Positions 1-6,463 of a DNA stretch of 20,033 nucleotides are shown here, piece after piece. Location of the stretch: NCBI GenBank assembly GCA_946408865.1, contig CAMJTZ010000019.1:1-20033 (forward strand). The letters run 5' to 3'. This DNA comes from an uncultured Clostridia bacterium (lineage in GTDB: Bacteria > Bacillota_A > Clostridia > Christensenellales > Aristaeellaceae). Made by a program: the position numbers and the translations under genes. Each line of letters starts with the position of its first letter. Position 1 is the stretch's first letter. The notes under the pieces were generated by a model. The model searched no databases. It had not been told where the DNA came from and saw nothing but the letters and a program-made list of their open reading frames with translations.

Positions 1-37
1 GAATCCTATCCCTATTGATTCCGAAAGGAGACTTCCC

Positions 38-1219
38 TTGTCAAAGGAACAGCAATCCCCCGTCACTTTTGAATCCATGGACCTGTCCTCGGAGATTCTC
101 AAAGCCGTCCGGGCCATGGGTTTCCAGGAACCCTCCACCGTACAGGCCCGTACCATCCCGCTGATGATGTCCGGAACGGATATCAACGCCATCGCCCCCA
201 CAGGAACCGGGAAAACATGTGCTTTCGGCATTCCCATGCTGGAATACGTCCAGCTGAAGGACAGCCGGATCCAGGAAGTCGTTCTGGCGCCGACCCGTGA
301 ACTGGCGCTGCAGATCGGCGAAGAGCTGACGAACCTGGCAAAATATATCGACGGCGTACGCATCGCGGTCATCTACGGCGGTCAGTCCATTTCCAAACAG
401 ATTGCCGCCCTGAAGCGGAAACCGCAGATCGTCATCGCGACCCCCGGCCGCATGCTCGACCATATGCAGCGCGGAAACATCCGCCTGAACGCCGTGCATA
501 CCATGGTGCTGGACGAAGCGGATGAAATGCTGAACATGGGCTTTGTCAAGGACGTGACAAAGATTATCGAGGCTACTCCACCCGAGCGCCAGCTGGTGCT
601 CTTCTCCGCCACCACCAACCAGGACGTCCTGACGATCGCCTGGAAATATCAGCACGATCCGGTGGAGATCACGGTCGAAGCCACCCGGGAAGATCGGCCG
701 CAGATTACCCAGTACGTTATTTCCACCGAGCAGGATCAGAAGACGGACCATCTGCTTTACCTGCTGGACGCCGATGTCTATCAGCGGATCATGATCTTCT
801 GCAACACAAAGTTCATGACCGACAAGCTGACCCGCCAGCTCTGCCGGGAAGGCTACAACGCCCAGTGCCTCCACGGGGATATTCCCCAGGCGAAACGCAA
901 TGTCGTCATGAACGACTTCAAGCGCGGGCGCTTCCCGATCCTGGTCTCCACGGACGTTGCCGCCCGCGGGATCGATGTGGATGATGTGGAAGCCGTCATC
1001 AACTATGATCTGCCCAATGAGAACGAGTATTACCTGCACCGGATCGGCCGTACCGGCCGGGCCCACAAGCATGGCGTGAGCTTCTCCCTGGTCACCTTTC
1101 GGGAAAGCGTCCGCATGGATGAAATCCTGAAGTATATGCTTACCGTTCCCGCGCCGCTGAAGTTTGTCGACGGCGTCCTCTGCCGGGAGGACGGCACGCC
1201 CTTCTTTGAGAATATCTGA
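38..1219 (+). CDS. DEAD-box ATP-dependent RNA helicase, minimal core
   Basis: This protein unwinds or remodels RNA using ATP, probably in ribosome assembly or mRNA turnover in the cytoplasm. All family motifs are visible in order: Q-motif region (residues 10-40), Walker A APTGTGKT (53-60), PTREL (85-89), TPGR (135-138), DEAD (159-162), SAT (190-192), FCNT of motif IV (about 254), STDVAARGID (304-313) and HRIGRTGR (334-341). At 393 residues it has only the two RecA lobes and no basic or RNA-binding C-terminal tail, unlike longer CshA/DeaD proteins, so its specificity cannot be read from an extension. I take the TTG at 38 as the start because AAAGGAG lies 7 nt upstream and the Q-motif follows directly. 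It is a single plus-strand gene facing the Hpt gene across a strong hairpin. The family call is very secure; the exact paralog is not. Confidence 0.96.
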   Translation: MSKEQQSPVTFESMDLSSEILKAVRAMGFQEPSTVQARTIPLMMSGTDINAIAPTGTGKTCAFGIPMLEYVQLKDSRIQEVVLAPTRELALQIGEELTNLAKYIDGVRIAVIYGGQSISKQIAALKRKPQIVIATPGRMLDHMQRGNIRLNAVHTMVLDEADEMLNMGFVKDVTKIIEATPPERQLVLFSATTNQDVLTIAWKYQHDPVEITVEATREDRPQITQYVISTEQDQKTDHLLYLLDADVYQRIMIFCNTKFMTDKLTRQLCREGYNAQCLHGDIPQAKRNVVMNDFKRGRFPILVSTDVAARGIDVDDVEAVINYDLPNENEYYLHRIGRTGRAHKHGVSFSLVTFRESVRMDEILKYMLTVPAPLKFVDGVLCREDGTPFFENI

Positions 1220-1229
1220 TACAGGGCAT

Positions 1230-1270
1230 ACAGGAAAAGGCACACGGTTGCGCCGTGTGCCTTTTCCTGT
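1230..1270. terminator. Bidirectional terminator hairpin between helicase and Hpt genes
   Basis: A perfect 18-bp inverted repeat (1230-1247 with 1253-1270) has a 5-nt loop, TTGCG. It lies 10 nt after the helicase stop and 11 nt past the stop of the opposing Hpt gene. The stem contains an A4/T4 block but neither flank has a long T tract. Its place between convergent genes supports termination from both sides. Confidence 0.8.
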
Positions 1271-1281
1271 GCCGCCTGTCT

Positions 1282-1650
1282 TTATCCGGCTGTAAACGCG
1301 CGGATCCCGTCCACCGTCTGTGTGTACAGTTTCCGGATCGCTTCCAGCATTTCCCTGACTTCCTCGTCGCTCATCGTACGCTCTTTCCCGGGGCGGAATT
1401 CCTCCGTCAGCCTGCTTGCCAGCGTGCTGAGCTTCGTCAGTCCGAAATTGGCTGTGACGCCTTTAAGCGTGTGCGCCGCTTCAAAAAGGCCCTCCGGATC
1501 CATGGTTTCCGCAGCGGCCATGAGCCGGCCGTATGTCGGATCATCCGGCACCCGCGCAATAAATTTCGCGATCATGGTATCCGCCATCATGATTTTCAGC
1601 GCGGCGCCATAATCCCCGTCAATCCGGTCATACAGTTCCTTAACGGTCAT
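1282..1650 (-). CDS. Stand-alone Hpt (histidine phosphotransfer) domain protein
   Basis: This 122-residue protein consists of essentially one Hpt four-helix domain, which relays phosphate between a hybrid histidine kinase and a response regulator. The phosphoacceptor motif is AAHTLKGVTANFGL, with His60 as the likely phosphorylated residue; the following helix (LSTLASRLTEEF) is typical of the fold. There is no transmembrane segment or second domain. The ATG at 1650 has GGAGG 8 nt upstream, and a promoter with a perfect TATAAT lies about 50 nt upstream. No hybrid kinase or receiver is next to it; the only two-component pair here (9070-11332) is an ordinary HisKA/OmpR pair that does not need an Hpt. 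Its partners are therefore probably elsewhere in the genome. The domain call is firm; the pathway is unknown. Confidence 0.9.
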   Translation of the reverse strand: MTVKELYDRIDGDYGAALKIMMADTMIAKFIARVPDDPTYGRLMAAAETMDPEGLFEAAHTLKGVTANFGLTKLSTLASRLTEEFRPGKERTMSDEEVREMLEAIRKLYTQTVDGIRAFTAG

Positions 1651-1700
1651 CGGTTTCGCCTCCGGTCTCTTTTTTGGTGGAGTATTTTCTTCTGTCTTGC

Positions 1701-1729
1701 ATTATAAATGACGAAACCCGGAAAAGCAA
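1701..1729 (-). promoter_or_regulatory. Promoter of the Hpt gene, nested in the upstream terminator
   Basis: On the minus strand a perfect -10 TATAAT (1701-1706) follows a weak -35 TTGCTT (1724-1729) after 17 bp. Predicted transcription starts near 1694, giving a leader of about 44 nt. The -35 and spacer lie inside the hairpin that follows the zinc-ribbon gene, so the end of one transcript and the start of the next share DNA. Confidence 0.6.
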
Positions 1730-1749
1730 TTGCTCTTCCGGGTTTCGTC
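1710..1749 (-). terminator. Terminator hairpin after the zinc-ribbon gene
   Basis: A 14-bp perfect stem (1710-1723 with 1736-1749) has a 12-nt loop that itself contains the palindrome GCAATTGC. It starts 11 nt past the zinc-ribbon stop codon. On the minus strand it is followed by CATTTATAAT, a weak T-rich stretch, so termination is likely but not textbook. Confidence 0.65.
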
Positions 1750-1760
1750 CGGTCTTCCGA

Positions 1761-2039
1761 TTATCCGCGGCGTGCTGCAAAGCATTCGCTGCAGTATACG
1801 GGGCGATCCTCTCTGGGCTCGAAGGGAACCTGAGTGGGCTTTCCGCATTCTGCGCAAATGGCATCATGCATTTCACGCGGAGCGCCGGCAGCGCGGCTGG
1901 CCTTGCGAGCCTGACGGCAGGCCTTGCAGCGGGTGGGCTCGTTCTGGAATCCCTTTTCGGCATAGAATTCCTGTTCACCGGCAGTGAAAACGAACTCAGC
2001 GCCACAGTCTTTGCATACCAGCGTTTTGTCTTCGTACAT
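1761..2039 (-). CDS. Small zinc-ribbon protein (CxxC-x17-CxxC family)
   Basis: This is a 92-residue protein with two cysteine-pair modules. The first is CKDC (residues 9-12) with CKAC (38-41), in the context CGAEFVFTAGEQEFYAEKG that is typical of the probable zinc-ribbon (zf-trcl) domain. The second is CAEC (62-65) and CSEC (83-86), separated by exactly 17 residues, the spacing that names the CxxC-x17-CxxC family. Its biochemical role is not known; such proteins are thought to bind zinc and perhaps nucleic acid. I chose the ATG at 2039 because the cysteine motif begins 8 codons later and a G-rich stretch (GGGGG) sits 9 nt upstream. An in-frame upstream ATG at 2105 would lie inside the structured leader and adds no domain. 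The gene is monocistronic, with its own promoter and a long leader RNA. Confidence 0.85.
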   Translation of the reverse strand: MYEDKTLVCKDCGAEFVFTAGEQEFYAEKGFQNEPTRCKACRQARKASRAAGAPREMHDAICAECGKPTQVPFEPREDRPVYCSECFAARRG

Positions 2040-2077
2040 GGTTAGGTAACCCCCATAATTGTTGATAGGCGAATTCT

Positions 2078-2284
2078 CCGGCTGACCTGGTCTTTGACCC
2101 CACACACGCCGTCTGGGCGTTTGCTCTGCGCGTTCAGCGCCCTCACTCCCGCCTCTCGGATCAAACCCGGACGGACTTACATCTAGACCGCACCATGCTC
2201 CCCGCCGCTTTGGACGGATTACGTGGACCGTTTTGCCTGCGACTGGCTTCGGCTTGCAACCACAGACCCGAAGGATTCAACCGG
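2078..2284 (-). ncRNA. Structured leader or non-coding RNA upstream of the zinc-ribbon gene (unassigned family)
   Basis: The 335-nt gap 2040-2374 holds no gene but a promoter and about 205 nt that look like a folded RNA. The predicted transcription start (about 2283) coincides with the 5' arm of a closing helix: 2277-2284 pairs with 2078-2085 (8 bp, one G-U). Inside are CTTCGG/CCGAAG (2268-2273 with 2247-2252). Its loop can also pair with downstream bases (2261-2265 with 2237-2241), giving an H-type pseudoknot. Further helices are GGGCG/CGCCC extended by CTG/CAG (2138-2142 with 2115-2119; 2135-2137 with 2126-2128) and GGTC-AAA-GACC (2089-2099). No T-rich terminator lies before the zinc-ribbon start 38 nt downstream, so it is probably a 5' leader. 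Size and lineage recall large clostridial RNAs such as the raiA motif, but I could not match a family. It does not fit 6S, tmRNA, SRP or RNase P signatures that I know. Confidence 0.5.
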
Positions 2285-2289
2285 CGACA

Positions 2290-2318
2290 ATTATATCGAA
2301 CGGTTTTTTAAAAAACAA
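2290..2318 (-). promoter_or_regulatory. Promoter of the leader RNA and zinc-ribbon gene
   Basis: On the minus strand there is a -35 TTGTTT (2313-2318), a 17-bp spacer containing a T/A-run, and a perfect -10 TATAAT (2290-2295). Predicted initiation near 2283 falls at the beginning of the leader's closing helix. The surrounding DNA (2296-2368) is strikingly AT-rich compared with the rest of the window, which may also act as an UP element. Confidence 0.75.
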
Positions 2319-2349
2319 TATATTTTTCCTGTTTTTGGCAAAAGACAGG

Positions 2350-2367
2350 AAAAAAGCACACTTTTTT
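2350..2367 (-). terminator. Weak terminator after araD
   Basis: Just past the araD stop, the minus strand carries a 7-bp hairpin (AAAAAAG, loop TGTG, CTTTTTT) whose 3' arm is itself a run of six T. The stem is AT-rich, so this is a modest candidate for the end of the ctsR-clpC-araD transcript. Confidence 0.4.
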
Positions 2368-2374
2368 CGCGTAA

Positions 2375-3082
2375 TCAGGTGGCTTTTTGCCCATAATACG
2401 CATTGGGCCCGTGTTTCCGCATGAAATGCTTCTCTTTCACATAGTCCGGCAGGCACTCCCTGGTCTGGTTCTGCGGCAGGGCTTCCGTGTGCCAGGCCAT
2501 CATCGCGACTTCTTCGAGGACCACGGCGTTGTGCACCGCTTCCATCGCGTCCTTGCCCCAGGCGAACGGGCCGTGATGACGCGCCAGTACACAGGGCACA
2601 TGCGCCGGATTCAGTCCGTTCTGCTCGAAGTGGCTCGCGATCACCCGTCCGGTTTCCAGCTCATAGGCGTTTTCCACCTCTTCCTTCGTCAGGTCGCGGC
2701 AACAGGGAATATTCCCGTAGATATAGTCCGCGTGCGTGGTGCCGTAGGCGGGAATGTCGCGTCCGCTCTGGGCCCAGATCGTCGCCCAGCGGGAATGGGT
2801 ATGCACCACGCCGCCGATGGACGGGAAACGCCGGTACAGTTCCGCGTGGGTCGGCGTATCGGAGGAAGGGTTCAGGCGCCCTTCCACCTTCCGGCCTTCC
2901 AGGTCGATCACAACCATATCCTCCGGTTTCAGCTGTTCATAGGGAACGCCGCTGGGCTTGATTACAAACAGCCCCTTTTCCCGGTCGATACCGGATACGT
3001 TGCCCCAGGTAAAGGTAACCAGGTGATAGGCGGGCAGCAGCATGTTCGCTTCGTAAACCTTCTGCTTCAGTTCTTCCAGCAT
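2375..3082 (-). CDS. araD: L-ribulose-5-phosphate 4-epimerase
   Basis: This enzyme interconverts L-ribulose 5-phosphate and D-xylulose 5-phosphate, feeding arabinose or ascorbate-type sugars into the pentose phosphate pathway. The 235-residue length matches AraD (about 231). Visible motifs are GNVSG (27-31), SSDTPTH (73-79, with Asp75 as candidate catalytic acid), zinc ligands His94 and His96 in [10 protein letters not shown], a third zinc ligand in [10 protein letters not shown] (His170), and the C-terminal HGPNAYYGQ with Tyr229. These separate it from L-fuculose-phosphate aldolase in the same superfamily. The ATG at 3082 is only 6 nt from the clpC stop, and its ribosome binding site (GGAG) lies in the last clpC codons, so it is probably co-transcribed and translationally coupled with clpC. 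No other arabinose gene is present, which makes the placement odd. Confidence 0.92.
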   Translation of the reverse strand: MLEELKQKVYEANMLLPAYHLVTFTWGNVSGIDREKGLFVIKPSGVPYEQLKPEDMVVIDLEGRKVEGRLNPSSDTPTHAELYRRFPSIGGVVHTHSRWATIWAQSGRDIPAYGTTHADYIYGNIPCCRDLTKEEVENAYELETGRVIASHFEQNGLNPAHVPCVLARHHGPFAWGKDAMEAVHNAVVLEEVAMMAWHTEALPQNQTRECLPDYVKEKHFMRKHGPNAYYGQKAT

Positions 3083-3088
3083 GGTGCG

Positions 3089-5869
3089 TCACTCCTCTTT
3101 CATTGTTTCTTCCGGTTCAGTATTTGCTTCGGCCGTCTCCGCGGCTGCAGATCCCGTTTCCTCCGGTTCGGCCGGCGCGCCCTGCAGGACGATCTGTCCG
3201 TCCTTCACGGTCAGTTTCACTTCCTGCCCGAGGCTGATCCTCCCCTGCAGCAGCTCTTCGCTCAGCGTATCCTCCACGGTGCGCTGAATCAGCCTGCGCA
3301 GCGGACGTGCGCCGTATTTCGGATCATATCCGTCTTCCGCCAACTTCTTTGTGACTTCTCCGTCCCACAGAAGACAGATTTCCTGCTCCTCCAGGCGGTC
3401 CGCCACCTGCTTCAGCATCATTTCCGTGATGCGGCAGATCTCGTCCTCCGTCAGCGCGTGGAAGACAATCAGTTCGTCCACCCGGTTGATAAATTCCGGA
3501 CGGAACAGTTCCTTTACTTCCTTCATGACGGATTCCTTCATGGTTTCGTAGTCCCGCACCTCGTCCCGCTGCGCGGATCCGAATCCCATGCTTCTGCCGC
3601 TGCCCTTTACCGATGCTCCCGCGTTCGACGTCATCACCACAATGGTATTCTTGAAGCTCACGACCCGTCCGGTATTGTCCGTCAGGCGGCCGTCCTCCAG
3701 AATCTGCAGCAGTACGTTGAACACGTCGGGATGCGCTTTCTCAATCTCGTCGAGCAGCACCACGCTGTAGGGCTTCCGGCGTACGGCTTCCGTCAGTTCG
3801 CCGCCCTCCTCGTATCCGACATAACCGGGCGGCGACCCCATCATCCGGGATACGGTATGCTTCTCCATGAATTCACTCATGTCCAGGCGGATGACGGCAT
3901 CCTCGTCCCCGAACATCGCCTCTCCCAGCGCACGGCACAGTTCGGTCTTGCCGACGCCCGTCGGTCCGAGGAAGATGAAGCTGCCGATCGGCCGCTTCGG
4001 ATCCTTCAGTCCGGCCCTGGCCCGGCGGATCGCCCGCGCCACGGCGCTTACGGCTTCCTCCTGCCCGACCAGGCGGCGGTGCAGTGTCTCCTCCAGATGA
4101 ATCAGGCGCTGCGCTTCCTGCTCCGTCATCCGGCTGACCGGAATCCCGGTCCACTGGGAAACCACCTGGGCAATATCCTCTTCCGTCACGGTGTCCCGGG
4201 CCGTTGTCTGGCTGCGGGTCCATTCGGCGCGCTTCTCCTCGATCTCGCGGTTCAGGTTCCGTTCCTGGTCACGCAGCGCGGCCGCCTTTTCGAAATCCTG
4301 ATGGGAGATGGCTTCCTTTTTCTCGATCTGGATGGCTTCCAGTCTTTTCTCCTGTTCCCGTACGTCCGGAGGCGCCGTGCAGGCCTGAATCCGGACCCGG
4401 CTGGCCGCCTCATCCATCAGGTCAATCGCCTTGTCCGGCAGGAACCGGTCCGGAATATAGCGTTCCGAAAGCTTGACCGCGGCTGTCAGCGCCTCGTCCG
4501 TGATCCGTACCTTGTGATGCGCTTCATACCGGTCGCGCAGGCCGTAGAGAATAGACAGCGTTTCCTCTGCCGTAGGCTCGCCGACATTGACCGGCTGGAA
4601 CCGGCGCTCCAGCGCCGCATCCTTTTCGATATGCTTCCGGTATTCGTCCAGCGTCGTGGCGCCGATGCACTGGATCTCCCCGCGGCTGAGGGCAGGCTTC
4701 AGGATGTTCGCCGCGTCCAGGCTGCCTTCCGATCCTCCCGCGCCGATAATCGTATGGATTTCGTCGATGAACAGCAGGACGTTTCCAGCCTTGTGCAGCT
4801 CGTCCATCATATTTTTCAGCCGCTCTTCAAATTCTCCGCGATACTTTGTCCCGGCCACCAGACTGCCCATATCCAGGCTCAGCACGCGTTTTCCCCGCAG
4901 CAGCTCCGGCACGTTCCCCTGCACAATCCGCTGGGCAAGGCCTTCCGCCACGGCGCTCTTGCCGACGCCGGGCTCGCCGATCAGCACCGGGTTGTTTTTC
5001 GTCCGGCGGATCAGAATCTGGATAATCCGCTGGATTTCCTTCTCCCGGCCGATCACGGGATCCAGCTCGTTCTTCTCCGCGGCAGCCGTCAGATCGCGGC
5101 TGTATTTGTCCAGCAGGCTTTTCTCGTCCGCGCCGGGTCCTCCCTGGCGGTTCCGCACCGGAGCAAACGGCATCATGCCGGGGAAGCGGCGCATCGGTTC
5201 CTCGTTTCCCGCGTTCTCCCGCATCTGGCGCAGGAGTTCCTCCCGCGCGGCAGACAGATCCACGCCGGCGCGGCGCAGCAGCGCGCCGGCCACGCCGTCG
5301 TCGTTGCCCAGCAGCGCCAGCCACAGATGTTCCACCGTGACATAGTTCTGTCCCAGTTTTCTGGATTCCAGCATGCTGTTTTCCAGCGTTTTCTTTGCCC
5401 GGGGGCTCAGTTCAATCCGCGCGCCGGCTGTTTTTCCGGATTCCGTATCGTTCAGCGCGGCGATCTCCTTTTTCAGTTCCTCCGTGACCGACTCAAAGCT
5501 CATCCGCGAGGATACCGCTTCCGGTACGGAGGAACCTCCCTTCAGCAGGGCTAGCAGGATATGCTCCGTGCCGACATAGGGTTGCTGCAGTTCCGCGGCG
5601 ATGCGCTGGGCCAGCGCCAGCGTCTGCTGGGCTTTCTGGGTGAAACGACCAAAAATCGGCATGGAATATTCCTTTCTGTTTTCCGCGTTCCCGGTTGCTT
5701 TGATAGCGTTGAGAACAGTATTGATCAGGTTGTTGACGCCGCCCTTGACCAGGTCGGCGTTCATCCGGCTCATACAGTCCGCGCACAGGTGCCGGACCGA
5801 TGTTTCTTCTCCCGCCACAACGGAGACGGTAAAGTTCGCTTCGTTAACGTGGCATTCTTCACACAGCAT
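3089..5869 (-). CDS. clpC: ClpC-type AAA+ unfoldase with an N-terminal McsA-like zinc finger
   Basis: ClpC unfolds substrates and feeds them to the ClpP protease. The 926-residue frame begins with a McsA-like finger: MLCEEC (Cys3, Cys6) and HLCADC (Cys29, Cys32). At Met70 the usual ClpC start follows ([19 protein letters not shown]). Then come two Clp-N repeats (about 75-215), AAA1 (Walker A GEPGVGKS 298-305, Walker B LLFIDE 365-370), a UVR-type middle segment (about 508-540) and AAA2 (GPTGVGKT 635-642, VVLLDE 703-708). A MGF tripeptide (761-763) stands where ClpC has its VGF ClpP-docking loop. The tail is acidic. Glu102 and Glu180 align by eye with the phosphoarginine-reading glutamates of B. 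subtilis ClpC. Start 5869 has AGGAG 9 nt upstream; Met70 has its own AAAGGA, so a second 857-residue form is likely. The gene lies 31 nt after ctsR; mcsB is not between them. Confidence 0.95.
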   Translation of the reverse strand: MLCEECHVNEANFTVSVVAGEETSVRHLCADCMSRMNADLVKGGVNNLINTVLNAIKATGNAENRKEYSMPIFGRFTQKAQQTLALAQRIAAELQQPYVGTEHILLALLKGGSSVPEAVSSRMSFESVTEELKKEIAALNDTESGKTAGARIELSPRAKKTLENSMLESRKLGQNYVTVEHLWLALLGNDDGVAGALLRRAGVDLSAAREELLRQMRENAGNEEPMRRFPGMMPFAPVRNRQGGPGADEKSLLDKYSRDLTAAAEKNELDPVIGREKEIQRIIQILIRRTKNNPVLIGEPGVGKSAVAEGLAQRIVQGNVPELLRGKRVLSLDMGSLVAGTKYRGEFEERLKNMMDELHKAGNVLLFIDEIHTIIGAGGSEGSLDAANILKPALSRGEIQCIGATTLDEYRKHIEKDAALERRFQPVNVGEPTAEETLSILYGLRDRYEAHHKVRITDEALTAAVKLSERYIPDRFLPDKAIDLMDEAASRVRIQACTAPPDVREQEKRLEAIQIEKKEAISHQDFEKAAALRDQERNLNREIEEKRAEWTRSQTTARDTVTEEDIAQVVSQWTGIPVSRMTEQEAQRLIHLEETLHRRLVGQEEAVSAVARAIRRARAGLKDPKRPIGSFIFLGPTGVGKTELCRALGEAMFGDEDAVIRLDMSEFMEKHTVSRMMGSPPGYVGYEEGGELTEAVRRKPYSVVLLDEIEKAHPDVFNVLLQILEDGRLTDNTGRVVSFKNTIVVMTSNAGASVKGSGRSMGFGSAQRDEVRDYETMKESVMKEVKELFRPEFINRVDELIVFHALTEDEICRITEMMLKQVADRLEEQEICLLWDGEVTKKLAEDGYDPKYGARPLRRLIQRTVEDTLSEELLQGRISLGQEVKLTVKDGQIVLQGAPAEPEETGSAAAETAEANTEPEETMKEE
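5660..5675 (-). promoter_or_regulatory. Internal ribosome binding site and start codon for canonical-length ClpC
   Basis: Inside the fused reading frame, AAAGGA (5670-5675) precedes an ATG (5660-5662) by 7 nt. This ATG is Met70 of the long form and matches the normal first residue of ClpC. The site would give an 857-residue ClpC without the zinc finger, in addition to the 926-residue fusion. Confidence 0.6.
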
Positions 5870-5900
5870 CGGTTTGTTCTCCTGTCCTGTTTTATTTGCT

Positions 5901-6371
5901 TCAGGCCCTGTTCCGCGCGGCGATGGTCATCAGCATGTTCTTCATCATCCGCGCCCGCAGCGCGCCCTTCATTGTATCCGGTATCGGAATCGCCAGCGAC
6001 CGTGTGCTGATGGAAGCGGCCATCAGGGCGGCCTCGTCCGCCGTCACAATCCGCTGTTCCTTCAGCTGGCTGATCAGCCGCAGGCATTCCTCTTCCCCGA
6101 TGGAATCCCCGATCCGTTCATTGATCAGATACATCAGCCGCTGACTTCCGCTCTCCACAACCCGGACAATCCGGATATACCCGCCTCCGCCGCGGCGGCT
6201 TTCCGTCAGGTATCCGTGATCCGGGGAAAAGCGGGTTGCCAGAACGTAGTTGATCTGGCTCGGCGCGCATTTGAAGTACTCCGCCAGCTCGTTCCGTTTC
6301 AGCTCCACTTCCGTGGATTCTTCACTCAGCATGGTTTTTATAAAGCTTTCAATGGAATCACTCAATCGCAT
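5901..6371 (-). CDS. ctsR: CtsR, transcriptional repressor of class III heat-shock genes
   Basis: CtsR is a dimeric winged-helix repressor that blocks clp promoters at normal temperature and is inactivated by heat. The 156-residue length is typical. The helix-turn-helix is NELAEYFKCAPSQINYVLATRF-like (about 27-48), and the glycine loop RRGGGGYIRI (59-68) is the family's heat-sensing wing, here with four glycines. The C-terminal half carries the dimer and regulatory region (ADEAALMAAS, RARMMKNML). The ATG at 6371 has GGAGG 8 nt upstream. It is the first gene of the operon with the clpC fusion and araD, and a CtsR-type operator overlaps its own transcription start, so autoregulation is expected. 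In Bacillus, the McsA/McsB pair helps inactivate or remove CtsR; only the McsA-like finger is found here, fused to ClpC. Confidence 0.96.
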   Translation of the reverse strand: MRLSDSIESFIKTMLSEESTEVELKRNELAEYFKCAPSQINYVLATRFSPDHGYLTESRRGGGGYIRIVRVVESGSQRLMYLINERIGDSIGEEECLRLISQLKEQRIVTADEAALMAASISTRSLAIPIPDTMKGALRARMMKNMLMTIAARNRA

Positions 6372-6402
6372 GTTCAGGGCCTCCGTTCGTCAAAGCCGAT
6401 TT

Positions 6403-6419
6403 GCTGACTATCTTTGACC
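6403..6419 (-). promoter_or_regulatory. CtsR operator (heptad direct repeat)
   Basis: On the minus strand GGTCAAA (6413-6419), spacer GAT, then AGTCAGC (6403-6409). The known CtsR box is a tandem heptad of the form RGTCAAA-NAN-RGTCAAA. The first heptad and spacer match perfectly; the second departs at its last two bases. It overlaps the predicted +1 of the ctsR promoter, a position suited to repression. Confidence 0.8.
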
Positions 6420-6424
6420 TATGA

Positions 6425-6453
6425 AGCATAGCACATTTCCGGATCAATTTCAA
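6425..6453 (-). promoter_or_regulatory. Promoter of the ctsR-clpC-araD operon
   Basis: On the minus strand a -35 TTGAAA (6448-6453) and a -10 TATGCT (6425-6430) are 17 bp apart. Initiation would occur inside the CtsR box, giving a leader of about 45 nt. The -35 begins 10 bp after the serine-hydrolase stop and overlaps a small hairpin (AAGGG/CCCTT, 6452-6465). I see no strong terminator, so some read-through from upstream is possible. Confidence 0.75.
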
Positions 6454-6463
6454 GGGCTTTCCC

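Noticed and set aside
41..1243. Full-length minus-strand open frame opposite the helicase gene
   Set aside because: The plus strand carries every DEAD-box motif with a good ribosome binding site; the opposite frame has none and crosses into the terminator.
2329..2350. Inverted repeat CCTGT...ACAGG in the AT-rich stretch upstream of the leader promoter
   Set aside because: On the minus strand it has an A-C mismatch and is followed by A, not T, so it is a poor terminator; no known binding site matches.
2387..5554. Very long open frame (over 1000 codons) on the plus strand antisense to clpC and araD
   Set aside because: It lies opposite two unmistakable genes, has no ribosome binding site or recognisable domain, and reflects the codon bias of GC-rich genes on the other strand.
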